Positions 22,839 through 34,628 of a stretch of DNA of 34,735 nt are shown here, in pieces. Below the pieces are notes generated by a model. The model did not search any database. It worked only from the letters and a program-made list of their open reading frames with translations, and was not told the DNA's origin. A program made the translations under genes and the position numbers. This DNA is from Frankiaceae bacterium (GTDB lineage Bacteria; Actinomycetota; Actinomycetes; Frankiales; Frankiaceae). The DNA is taken from contig JADGOW010000004.1 of assembly GCA_017882765.1 (NCBI GenBank), positions 1-34,735 on the forward strand, in the 5' to 3' direction. Position 1 is the first letter of the stretch. Each line of letters opens with the position of its first letter.

Positions 22839-22889
22839 GGTCAGCGGCGCAAGTCGGTCAGCGGCGCAAGTCGGTCAGCGGCGCAAGTC
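22839..22889. repeat. 17-nt perfect tandem repeat x3 spanning the pyrF stop codon
   Basis: ggtcagcggcgcaagtc at 22839, 22856, 22873; a related partial unit at about 22823. Confidence 0.95.
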
Positions 22890-23577
22890 GGGCCGCGAGC
22901 ATGGCCGCAGCCGACCCGGGATCGGAGGCCCCCGTGATCGGCCGGCCGATGACGAGCAGGTCGGCGCCGGCGGCCAGGGCCGCCTCCGGGGTGGCGACCC
23001 GCATCTGGTCATTGCTGGCGAGCCCGGTGGGGCGCACGCCGGCCGTGATGAGCGTGACGTCGCTGCCGACCTCTGCCCGCACCGCCGCGACTTCATGGGG
23101 GCTGCAGACAAGTGCCCTGGCCCCGGCTTTGACGGCCAGCACGGCCAGGCGGCGGACGGCATCCGCAGGAGGCCCGTCGAGCCCGACCGCCGCCAGATCA
23201 TCCGAACCCAGCGACGTCAGGACGGTGACCCCCGCGACCCGGGCACGGGGCAGCTCCTCGACCGCGGCCCGGACCATCGCCGCCCCTCCCGCAGCGTGCA
23301 CAGTGAGGAAATCGGGGCGCAGTCGAGCGACCGATCGGGCCGCCCCGGCGACGGTCGCCGGGATGTCGTGCAGCTTCAGGTCGAGAAACAGCCCGGCGCC
23401 GCTGCCGCCGCGAACAACCTCGACAACCTCGGGCCCGTACCGGCAGAACAGCGCGAGCCCGACCTTGAGCACCGACACGTGCGGGCTGACCGACTGGGCC
23501 CACCGGGCGGCTGTCTCCAGATCCGGCGCGTCGAGGGCGACCGCCACCGGAGCCTTGCGCTCGTCCACAACTGTCAT
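22858..23577 (-). CDS. pyrF: Orotidine-5'-phosphate decarboxylase, type 1
   Basis: VALDAPDLETAARWAQ..., LFLDLKLHDIPATVAGAA, TVHAAGGAAMV, LITAGVRPTG, LVIGRPITGASDP. Confidence 0.94.
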   Translation of the reverse strand: MTVVDERKAPVAVALDAPDLETAARWAQSVSPHVSVLKVGLALFCRYGPEVVEVVRGGSGAGLFLDLKLHDIPATVAGAARSVARLRPDFLTVHAAGGAAMVRAAVEELPRARVAGVTVLTSLGSDDLAAVGLDGPPADAVRRLAVLAVKAGARALVCSPHEVAAVRAEVGSDVTLITAGVRPTGLASNDQMRVATPEAALAAGADLLVIGRPITGASDPGSAAAMLAARLAPLTDLRR

Positions 23578-23614
23578 TGTTGCTCCCCGATCACAGGGTT
23601 CGCCGTTGGCGCCG

Positions 23615-24598
23615 TCAACCGGCGGCGCGCAGGGACGCATCCCCCAGCGGGTCCGGCCCTTCCGGGGCGACGAAAAGCGGCGAGCGGTGCGCCCGCCCGA
23701 CGATCTCGCCCGGACGGGTCAAGCCGCGCTCGTCGAGCGCGGTCCCCAGCTCGTCCATGATACGCGGAAGTGCCGTGGGATCCCCGAACAGCGCCGTGCC
23801 GACCTGGACGGCGCTGGCGCCGGCCAGCAGGAACTCGAGCGCATCGGTCCCGGTCCGGACGCCGCCGATCCCGAAGATCGGGACATCGGGGAAGGCCGCA
23901 TGGACCTGCCACACGCAGCGCAGCGCCACGGGCTTGATGGCGGGCCCGGACAGCCCTCCGGTGACCGCCCCCAGCACGGGCCGCAGGGACCCCGGATCGA
24001 TCGCCAGCCCAAGCATGGTGTTGATGAGGGACAGCCCGTTGGCGCCGGCCGTGAGAACGGCCTCCGCGATCCCCACGATGTCGGTGACGTCGGGGGACAG
24101 CTTCGCGAAGACCGGCACCCTCGAGTTGCGCCGTACCGCTGACACCACGGCGGCCGCCGACGCGGGATGGCAGGCGAAGACGTGGCCGCGGTCCTCGACG
24201 TTCGGGCAGCTGATGTTGACCTCGATGAGCGCCACGCCGTCCACGTCCCGCAGCGCCTGGGCCAGCTCGGTGTACTCCTGCACGGAGCTGCCGGCGATCG
24301 ACACGACCGGCCGCGCGCCCCGCTCGAGCAGCCACGGCAGGTCGTTGGCGAGGAAGGCCTCGATCCCGGGCCCCTGCAGGCCGATCGAGTTGAGCATCCC
24401 GCTCGCGGTCTCGGCCATCCGCGGTGTGGGCCGCCCGGCCCGCGGCAGGCGCATCACCGACTTCGTGACGACGCCGCCGAGCGTGGTGACGTCGGTGAAG
24501 GTGTCGAGCTCCTGACCGGCCGCCGCACATCCCGACGCCGTGAACACGGGATTGGCGAACTCGACGCCCGCAAGGACGGTCGTCAGGTCGACCGCCAT
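23615..24598 (-). CDS. pyrD: Dihydroorotate dehydrogenase, class 1B catalytic subunit
   Basis: FANPVFTASGCAAAGQEL..., GLQGPGIEAFL, EVNISCPNVEDRG, GAVTGGLSGPAIKPVALRCV; adjacent pyrK. Confidence 0.93.
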   Translation of the reverse strand: MAVDLTTVLAGVEFANPVFTASGCAAAGQELDTFTDVTTLGGVVTKSVMRLPRAGRPTPRMAETASGMLNSIGLQGPGIEAFLANDLPWLLERGARPVVSIAGSSVQEYTELAQALRDVDGVALIEVNISCPNVEDRGHVFACHPASAAAVVSAVRRNSRVPVFAKLSPDVTDIVGIAEAVLTAGANGLSLINTMLGLAIDPGSLRPVLGAVTGGLSGPAIKPVALRCVWQVHAAFPDVPIFGIGGVRTGTDALEFLLAGASAVQVGTALFGDPTALPRIMDELGTALDERGLTRPGEIVGRAHRSPLFVAPEGPDPLGDASLRAAG

Positions 24599-24599
24599 C

Positions 24600-25496
24600 T
24601 CAGGCGTCTCCCGAATAGGGCTCCGGCTCGCCGTCACCAGGGGAGCCGGCAGCACCGTAGACATCGGAGGGAACGGTACCCACGTCGGCGAATCGCACCG
24701 ACTCGCCCTCGAAGACGGGCCCCTCCACGCACGAGCGCACCATCCGCGTCGTCCCGTCCGCGCCCGCGACGGGCAGCACGCAGGTCATGCAGACCCCGAA
24801 CCCACAAGCCATCGACTCCTCGACGGCCACCTGCGACGGCATGCCGCGCTGAGCGGCCAGCTCGGCGACCGCGGCGAGCATGCCCATCGGCCCGCACGCG
24901 TAGGCGACCTCGCTGTTGGCCCGTTCCATCAAGCCGGGGAGCACGTCGGTGACCCTGCCGCGCTCACCCAGCGAGCCGTCCTCGGTCAGCACCCGCGCGA
25001 TGGTCGAGTTGCGCTTCGCGTCGAGGACGCCGAACAGCCTGTCCGCGTTCGAAGCGCCGACCGCGAAGTCCACGCGGCAGCCGCGGGCGCGCAGCGCCAC
25101 GGCGAGCCCGATCAGCGGCGCGACGCCGTAGCCACCGGCGACCAGGACGGCATTGGCGGGCGATTTGGGCAGGCGGAAGGGGCGCCCGAGCGGTCCGGCC
25201 ACGTCGACCATGTCGCCGGGCCGGCGCCGGGCGAGCCAGCGGGTACCGCATCCTGTGGGCGCCACCAGGACGTCCACCGTCGCGCCGTAGACCCCCCGCT
25301 CCTCGGCCCGCAGCACCGAGAACGCCCGGCGCAGCAACAGCCCGGACTCCTCCCCGCCCACACTGAAGCTCACAAAATTGCCTGGGCGCACCTGCTCGGC
25401 GATCCCCGGGGCACTCACGGTGAGCACGGTGTACACACCCGAGCGGCGGTAGGAGATGACCTCGGCGCGCCGGATGTGCTTCGGCTTGACCACCAA
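24600..25496 (-). CDS. pyrK: Dihydroorotate dehydrogenase electron-transfer subunit (FAD/[2Fe-2S])
   Basis: Ferredoxin-reductase-like fold motifs and CGFGVCMTCVLPV...C iron-sulfur signature. Confidence 0.93.
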   Translation of the reverse strand: MVVKPKHIRRAEVISYRRSGVYTVLTVSAPGIAEQVRPGNFVSFSVGGEESGLLLRRAFSVLRAEERGVYGATVDVLVAPTGCGTRWLARRRPGDMVDVAGPLGRPFRLPKSPANAVLVAGGYGVAPLIGLAVALRARGCRVDFAVGASNADRLFGVLDAKRNSTIARVLTEDGSLGERGRVTDVLPGLMERANSEVAYACGPMGMLAAVAELAAQRGMPSQVAVEESMACGFGVCMTCVLPVAGADGTTRMVRSCVEGPVFEGESVRFADVGTVPSDVYGAAGSPGDGEPEPYSGDA

Positions 25497-25500
25497 CCGC

Positions 25501-28803
<3,303 letters not shown>

Positions 28804-28807
28804 CGCT

Positions 28808-29965
28808 CTAGGCCTCCATCAGGGCGCGGAACCGCGCGAACAGCCCGTGGGCGTCGTGCGGGCCAGGAGCTGCCTCCGGGTGGTACTGGACGCTGAACGC
28901 CGGCACGTCCAGGCACTGCAGCCCTTCGACCACGCCGTCGTTGAGCGCGACGTGGCTGACCCGGACCCGGCCGTACGGGCTGTCGCTCGCCTCGTCCAGG
29001 CTCGCGGCGACCGCGAACCCGTGATTGTGGCTCGTGACGGCGACGTGCCCTGTCGAGCGGTCCTGCACGGGCTGGTTCACCCCGCGGTGACCGTAGCCGA
29101 GCTTGTAGGTGCCCAGGCCGAGCGCGCGACCCAGCACCTGGTTGCCGAAGCAGATGCCGAACAGCGGGACGCCGCGCTCCAGCACCCCACGGGCCGCAGC
29201 CACCGCGTAGTCAGCGACCGCCGGGTCCCCCGGACCGTTGGACAGAAACACGCCGTCCGGGTTGCCGGCGAGCAGGTCGGCTGCCGTGCTCGTCGCGGGA
29301 AGCACATGCACCTCGATGCCCTGCTCGCTCATCCGCGCCGGGGTGGACGTCTTGATCCCGAGGTCGAGCGCCGCCACCCGGAAGCTGGTGGGCCCGACCG
29401 CCGGGACCACGTACGGCTTTGGCGTCGTGACCTGTGGCGCGAGATCGGCCCCGATCATTGCGGGACTGGCGCGGACCCGGTCGAGCAGCGCGTCGACGTC
29501 GTCGGCGGCGTCGCTGCTGCCGATCCCGCAGCGCATGGAGCCGCGCTCGCGCAGGTGCCGGGTCAGCGCGCGAGTGTCGACCCCGGCGATGCCCACGACC
29601 CCCGCCGCTTCAAGGTCGTCCTCCAGGGCCCGCAGCGCCCGCCAGTTGCTGGCGATACGGGACGGGTCGCGCACCACGTAACCGGCCACCCAGATCCGGC
29701 CCGACTCCGGATCCTCGTCGTTCATGCCGGTGTTGCCGATGTGGGGAGCGGTCTGGACGACCACCTGACCGTGGTAGCTGGGGTCGGTCAGCGTCTCCTG
29801 GTAGCCGGTCATGCCGGTGGCGAAGACGGCCTCCCCCGTCGTGCGGCCCACCGCGCCGTACGCCTCGCCATGGAACGCCCGGCCGTCCTCCAGGACCAGG
29901 ACTGCCGGCGGCCGCACGGCGCGCGCGACCGGTGGGCGGGCGGGACGCGACACTGCCGCGCTCAC
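28808..29965 (-). CDS. carA: Carbamoyl-phosphate synthase small subunit
   Basis: [16 protein letters not shown]..., [42 protein letters not shown]. Confidence 0.97.
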   Translation of the reverse strand: MSAAVSRPARPPVARAVRPPAVLVLEDGRAFHGEAYGAVGRTTGEAVFATGMTGYQETLTDPSYHGQVVVQTAPHIGNTGMNDEDPESGRIWVAGYVVRDPSRIASNWRALRALEDDLEAAGVVGIAGVDTRALTRHLRERGSMRCGIGSSDAADDVDALLDRVRASPAMIGADLAPQVTTPKPYVVPAVGPTSFRVAALDLGIKTSTPARMSEQGIEVHVLPATSTAADLLAGNPDGVFLSNGPGDPAVADYAVAAARGVLERGVPLFGICFGNQVLGRALGLGTYKLGYGHRGVNQPVQDRSTGHVAVTSHNHGFAVAASLDEASDSPYGRVRVSHVALNDGVVEGLQCLDVPAFSVQYHPEAAPGPHDAHGLFARFRALMEA

Positions 29966-30669
29966 CGGTGCCTGCCCTTCGGCGCGCGGTCGGCGACGAC
30001 TGCTCCGCCGGGAGCGAGCGCGGCCGCACCGTCGGGATAGGGGCCGCCCTCGGCGCGAGCATCGTCGGCGGCAGGGCCCTGCCGATAGGGCACGTCCGGC
30101 CCCTCCGCCGGCAGGATCGCCCGCAGCGCGCCCAGCAGCCGCGCGTAGGTGTCCCGGTCATCGGCACGGAAGCCTGATTCGAGCTCGTAAGGACCGTGCC
30201 GCCACCCGATGACGAGCAGGCCCGCCGGGCCCATCACCTTCCCGGCGAGCGCAACGTCGACGCGGGCCGACCGCAGCGCGGCCGCGGGCAACCAGACCGG
30301 CCCGGCCCCGTCCCGGTCGATGAGTGCCCCGAGCTCGGTCACCTGCAAGCTGGCCGTCGCCCGCGCCGACAGCCCGTCGGCGGCGACCCGGTCCAGCCAG
30401 TTCCCCGCCGTCACGGTGCCGACGTACAGGCCCCGCACCGGCGCCACAACCGGCGTGCCCCGCTCGCCGACGGCGGGCGGTTGTGGCGGCGGGGGCAGGT
30501 CGGGATGTGCGCGGCGCACCCGGCGACGCCAGCCGCGCCACATCCCGAACCAGCCCAGCGCCACGAAGACGAACACGGCCAGCGCGAGCAGCAGATGCGG
30601 CCCGATCCGGTCCGGCCCACGGTGCGGAGCCTCCGCGGCGATCAGAACAAGGGCACCGAAAGCACTCAT
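29962..30669 (-). CDS. Membrane-anchored protein with PH-like domain, conserved pyr-operon protein of unknown function
   Basis: N-terminal TM ([19 protein letters not shown]), then beta-rich region [37 protein letters not shown]; 4-nt overlaps with pyrC and carA. Confidence 0.7.
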   Translation of the reverse strand: MSAFGALVLIAAEAPHRGPDRIGPHLLLALAVFVFVALGWFGMWRGWRRRVRRAHPDLPPPPQPPAVGERGTPVVAPVRGLYVGTVTAGNWLDRVAADGLSARATASLQVTELGALIDRDGAGPVWLPAAALRSARVDVALAGKVMGPAGLLVIGWRHGPYELESGFRADDRDTYARLLGALRAILPAEGPDVPYRQGPAADDARAEGGPYPDGAAALAPGGAVVADRAPKGRHR

Positions 30670-31949
30670 GCGATCTTCCCATCGAGGACGGTCGGCCGGC
30701 CGCGCAGGAACGTCGCCGTGACCCGCGCCGGCAGCCTGCGGCCGGCGAAGGGCGTGTTCCGGCTGCGGCTGGCCTGCTGGCTCGGATCCACAGTCCAGTG
30801 CGCACCGGAATCAACCAGCGTCAGGGTCGCCGGAGCGCCCGGCGCGAGCGGCCGGCCCTGGTCGGCCACGCCTGCGATCAACGCCGGCGTCATCGACATC
30901 CGGTCTGCGAGCTGCCCCCAGGTGAGCCGGCCGGGCTCGACCATCGTGGCCACCACGACCGAGAGCGCCGTCTCCAGGCCCAGCATCCCGGGCCGGGCCG
31001 CGGCCCACTCGGTCTCCTTGTCCTCCAGCGCGTGCGGGGCATGATCGGTGGCAACACAGTCGATCGTCCCGTCGGCGAGTGCGGCGCGCACAGCCTCCAC
31101 GTCCTCGCCCGTCCGCAGCGGCGGGTTGACCTTGAACACGGGATCGTAGGTGGCGGCGCACTCGTCGGTGAGCAAGAGGTGGTGCGGGGTCACCTCCGCG
31201 GTCACCCGCCAGCCCTTCGACTTCGCCCAGCGCAGGATCTCCACCGACCCGGCCGTCGAGACGTGGCACACGTGCAGGCGGCTCCCGACGTGACCGGCGA
31301 GCAGAACGTCCCGGGCGATGATCGCTTCTTCGGCCACCGCGGGCCAGCCCGCCAGGCCCAGCCGCGCCGACTCCACCCCCTCGTTCATCTGCGCCGAGGC
31401 GGTCAACCGCGGTTCCTGCGCGTGCTGGGCGATCACGCCGTCGAACGCCTTGACGTACTCCAGGGCCCGGCGCATCAACTGCGCGTCGGACACGCAGTTC
31501 CCGTCGTCGCTGAACACGCGGACGCGGGCCGCGGAGTCGGCCATGGCCCCGAGTTCTGCCAGCCGCTCCCCCGCCAGTCCCACAGTCACCGCGCCGACCG
31601 GATGCACGTCGCAGTGTCCCGCCTCCCGGCCCAGGCGCCAGACCTGCTCGACCACCCCGGCCGTGTCGGCCACGGGTTCGGTGTTGGCCATCGCATGGAC
31701 CGCGGTGAAGCCGCCCAGCGCGGCGGCCCGCGTGCCGGAGTCGACCGTCTCCGCGTCCTCGCGGCCGGGCTCGCGCAGGTGGGTGTGCAGGTCGACGAGG
31801 CCGGGCAGGGCAACCAGGCCGTCGCCGTCGAGCACCTGCGCGCCAACCGCGTCCAGGCGGGAACCCACGTCGACGATGCGGTCCCCGCTGATCAGGATGT
31901 CCGCCGCGTCACCCCCCAGCACGCGGACTCCGCGCAGCAGCCAGGTCAT
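30666..31949 (-). CDS. pyrC: Dihydroorotase
   Basis: [63 protein letters not shown]. Confidence 0.96.
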   Translation of the reverse strand: MTWLLRGVRVLGGDAADILISGDRIVDVGSRLDAVGAQVLDGDGLVALPGLVDLHTHLREPGREDAETVDSGTRAAALGGFTAVHAMANTEPVADTAGVVEQVWRLGREAGHCDVHPVGAVTVGLAGERLAELGAMADSAARVRVFSDDGNCVSDAQLMRRALEYVKAFDGVIAQHAQEPRLTASAQMNEGVESARLGLAGWPAVAEEAIIARDVLLAGHVGSRLHVCHVSTAGSVEILRWAKSKGWRVTAEVTPHHLLLTDECAATYDPVFKVNPPLRTGEDVEAVRAALADGTIDCVATDHAPHALEDKETEWAAARPGMLGLETALSVVVATMVEPGRLTWGQLADRMSMTPALIAGVADQGRPLAPGAPATLTLVDSGAHWTVDPSQQASRSRNTPFAGRRLPARVTATFLRGRPTVLDGKIA

Positions 31950-32926
31950 GGCGTGGCCTCCCCCGCGGCTGCGCCCCCCGGCCAGCGCGCGTCAGCGCCG
32001 CCGAGACGCTGCGCGTCAGCGCCGCCGAGCAGCAGGTACAGCACCGCCATCCGAACGCTCACCCCGTTCGCAACCTGCTCGACAATGGTCGACCGGGCAC
32101 TGTCGGCGACCTCGCTGGCAATCTCCATGCCACGCACGATCGGCCCCGGGTGCATGACCAGGGCGTCCTCACCGAGCACGGCGACCCGGTGCCGGTCCAG
32201 CCCGTACCGCCGGCTGTATTCGCGCACCGTCGGGAAGAAAGCGGCGTCCATTCGTTCGCGCTGCACCCGCAGCATCATGACGACGTCGCATTTGGGGAGC
32301 ACGGCGTCCAGGTCATAGGACACAGCGGCCGGCCACGCCTCCACCCCCACCGGCAGCAGCGTGGGCGGGGCGACCAGGGTGACCTGCGCACCCAGCGTGG
32401 ACAGCAGCACCACATTGGACCGCGCCACTCTGCTGTGCAGCACGTCGCCCACGATGGCCACGTTGAGCCCGGCGACCCGGCCGTGCCGGCGGCGCATCGT
32501 GAAAGCGTCCAGCAACGCCTGGGTGGGATGTTCGTGCGTCCCGTCACCGGCGTTGAGCACGCTGCCGCGAATCCAGCCGGCGAGCCGGTGCGGGGCACCG
32601 CTGGACCCGTGGCGAATCACGACGGCGTCGGCGCCCATCGCCTCCAGCGTCAGGGCAGTGTCCTTGAGGCTCTCGCCCTTGGACACGCTGGAGCCCTTCG
32701 CCGAGAAGTTGATGACGTCGGCGGACAGCCGCTTGGCGGCGACCTCGAAGGACGTGCGGGTGCGGGTCGAATCCTCGAAGAACAGGTTCACGACCGTGCG
32801 GCCGCGCAACGTCGGCAGCTTCTTCACCGCCCGGTCGGACAGGCGGCTCATCTCTTCCGCCGTGTCCAGGATGAGCACCGCCTCGTCACGGGACAGATCG
32901 GCGGCCGAGAGCAGGTGGCGGCTCAT
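31946..32926 (-). CDS. pyrB: Aspartate carbamoyltransferase catalytic subunit
   Basis: [50 protein letters not shown]. Confidence 0.96.
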   Translation of the reverse strand: MSRHLLSAADLSRDEAVLILDTAEEMSRLSDRAVKKLPTLRGRTVVNLFFEDSTRTRTSFEVAAKRLSADVINFSAKGSSVSKGESLKDTALTLEAMGADAVVIRHGSSGAPHRLAGWIRGSVLNAGDGTHEHPTQALLDAFTMRRRHGRVAGLNVAIVGDVLHSRVARSNVVLLSTLGAQVTLVAPPTLLPVGVEAWPAAVSYDLDAVLPKCDVVMMLRVQRERMDAAFFPTVREYSRRYGLDRHRVAVLGEDALVMHPGPIVRGMEIASEVADSARSTIVEQVANGVSVRMAVLYLLLGGADAQRLGGADARWPGGAAAGEATP

Positions 32927-33615
32927 CGCAGGCCCTCCCTTGTCGCGCCCGGGCGCTCGGGAACAGCCTGGGGGGCGGCATGCCCGACGAGCACCGCGTC
33001 CCGGCCGTCCACCTCGTCGAGCAGGACGTGCACCACCTCCGCGCGGGAGGTCGGGATGTTCTTGCCGACATAGTCGGCGCGGATGGGCAGCTCGCGGTGC
33101 CCCCGATCGACCAGAACCGCCAGCTGGACGATGCGCGGCCGACCGTGCTCAGCCAGCGCATCGAGTGCGGCCCGTACCGTGCGGCCGGAGAACAGCACGT
33201 CGTCGACGAGGACCACGACCTTGTCGTCGAGACCGTCGGCAGGCAGGCGGGTCTCTTCGAGCGGCCGGACGCCCCGCATCCTGAGATCGTCCCGGTACAT
33301 CGTCGGGTCGATCTGGCCTGTCGGCAGCGAAAGCCCCTCGAAGGCCTCGATACGGGCCGCGAGCCGGCGGGCCAGCGGCACCCCCCTGGTGGGGATGCCG
33401 AGGAGAACGACGTTGCGCCCGCCGGAGGTCTTCTCGAGTACCTCGTGCGCCATCCGCGACAGGGCACGGGACAGCTCGCCGGCATCGAGGATCGTGCGGG
33501 CGGAGCCCAGGTCGAGGGACGTGAAACGGTCGACCTGACCGGGCGGGCCCCCGCCCGGCGGTGACGGACCATCCCGCCGGGGAGCACGCCCCGCTGTTCC
33601 GAACGCAGGCGACAA
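32923..33615 (-). CDS. pyrR: PyrR regulator / uracil phosphoribosyltransferase
   Basis: [57 protein letters not shown] start at 33615 spaced 7 nt from AAGGAGG. Confidence 0.94.
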   Translation of the reverse strand: MSPAFGTAGRAPRRDGPSPPGGGPPGQVDRFTSLDLGSARTILDAGELSRALSRMAHEVLEKTSGGRNVVLLGIPTRGVPLARRLAARIEAFEGLSLPTGQIDPTMYRDDLRMRGVRPLEETRLPADGLDDKVVVLVDDVLFSGRTVRAALDALAEHGRPRIVQLAVLVDRGHRELPIRADYVGKNIPTSRAEVVHVLLDEVDGRDAVLVGHAAPQAVPERPGATREGLR

Positions 33616-33622
33616 CCCCCAC

Positions 33623-33660
33623 CCTCCTTCCCCGTCTCGCTGGACGGGTCCTTAAAGGAG
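33623..33660 (-). promoter_or_regulatory. PyrR-binding-type leader hairpin that sequesters the pyrR SD
   Basis: Minus: CTCCTTtaaggaCCCGTCcagcgaGACGGGgAAGGAG; contains a TCCAGCGAGA loop resembling the PyrR consensus UCCNGNGAGG; the CTCCTT/AAGGAG outer stem covers the SD. Confidence 0.8.
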
Positions 33661-33706
33661 CCGGCACCTGGGGACGTGCCGGTTGCCTGACCGGGACGCT
33701 GGTGGC

Positions 33707-33738
33707 CGCTTCTGCTGTCGCTTCTGCTGTCGCTTCCG
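33707..33738. repeat. 12-nt tandem repeat (CGCTTCTGCTGT) about 2.5 copies upstream of pyrR
   Basis: 33707-33718 and 33719-33730 identical, then a partial degenerate copy. Confidence 0.85.
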
Positions 33739-33817
33739 CCGACCGGCGCCGGAAACGACGTTACCGCGCGCGACCGACCGGCGGCGGGAGGACCGGCCAC
33801 GCGCCCCCGCGTCGGCG

Positions 33818-33855
33818 TGCATGTTCGCCCGACTCGGGCCGAGCATGCATGTTCG
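33818..33855. promoter_or_regulatory. Imperfect 13-bp inverted repeat plus direct repeat of GCATGTTCG in the pyrR/bldD divergent intergenic region
   Basis: tgcatgttcgccc (33818-33830) vs reverse complement of ggccgagcatgca (33837-33849), 11/13 matches; GCATGTTCG at 33819 and 33847. Confidence 0.55.
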
Positions 33856-33913
33856 GAAGCCCATGACGGGCCGAAGCGACGAGTAACGGTTCCGACACAC
33901 GAGGAGAGCTTCG

Positions 33914-33982
33914 ATGTCCGTGACCAGCGTGGCTGCAGAAGATGAGACATCTCACCGGTTAGGCCGGAACGCCTTGACCTGA
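33914..33982 (+). CDS. Candidate 22-aa small ORF with TTA codon upstream of bldD
   Basis: GAGGAG SD at 33901, ATG at 33914; MSVTSVAAEDETSHRLGRNALT*; TTA Leu at 33959-33961. Confidence 0.35.
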   Translation: MSVTSVAAEDETSHRLGRNALT

Positions 33983-34091
33983 CCGCACACAGCTCCTACG
34001 GTCACATCCTGTAGTCAAGTGGCATACTGGATCTAATACCTCTTTCGCTGATTCCGCGGCTTTCGTCTGGCGTGATGAGGCGGGAGTCTTG

Positions 34092-34106
34092 TTGACGTTG
34101 AGTGGG
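34092..34106 (+). promoter_or_regulatory. Candidate BldD box upstream of bldD (autoregulation)
   Basis: TTGACGTTGAGTGGG resembles the Streptomyces BldD consensus (NTNACNCWGNGTNAN) with mismatches. Confidence 0.35.
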
Positions 34107-34117
34107 GGCCCCGCGAG

Positions 34118-34606
34118 ATGACCGACTATGCGAAGGCGCTGGGCACCAGGCTGCGGGCCATACGCCAGCAGCAGGGGTTGTCGCTGCACGGTGTCGAGGA
34201 GAAGTCCCAGGGCAAGTGGAAGGCTGTCGTCGTCGGGTCGTACGAACGCGGCGACCGCGCCGTGACTGTCCAGAGGCTGGCCGAGCTGTCGGAGTTCTAC
34301 GGCGTGCCTGTCAGCGAGCTGCTTCCGCAGGGCCACGCGACACCGCGCCTCGAGCCGTCACCACGCATTGTGATCGACCTGGAGCGGCTGACCAAGGTCC
34401 CCCGGGATGAGGCGACAGCGCTGACACGGTTCGCCGCGACGATCCAGAGCCAGCGCGGTGACTACAACGGCAGGGTGCTCTCGCTGCGGCAAAGCGACCT
34501 GGGGCCGCTCGCCGCGACCTACGACGCGTCCCCGGCGGAGTTCATCGAGCAGCTCATCGGCTGGGGTGTGCTGTCTCCGGACGCGAGGCGGGCTGTGGAC
34601 GTCTGA
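34118..34606 (+). CDS. bldD: Developmental transcriptional regulator BldD
   Basis: MTDYAKALGTRLRAIRQQQGLSLHGVEEKSQGKWKAVVVGSYERGDRAVTVQRLAELSEFYGVPVSELLP; C-terminal RGD-X8-RQSD c-di-GMP signature. Confidence 0.95.
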   Translation: MTDYAKALGTRLRAIRQQQGLSLHGVEEKSQGKWKAVVVGSYERGDRAVTVQRLAELSEFYGVPVSELLPQGHATPRLEPSPRIVIDLERLTKVPRDEATALTRFAATIQSQRGDYNGRVLSLRQSDLGPLAATYDASPAEFIEQLIGWGVLSPDARRAVDV

Positions 34607-34628
34607 CGGCGCCTGGCCGTTCGTCCAA

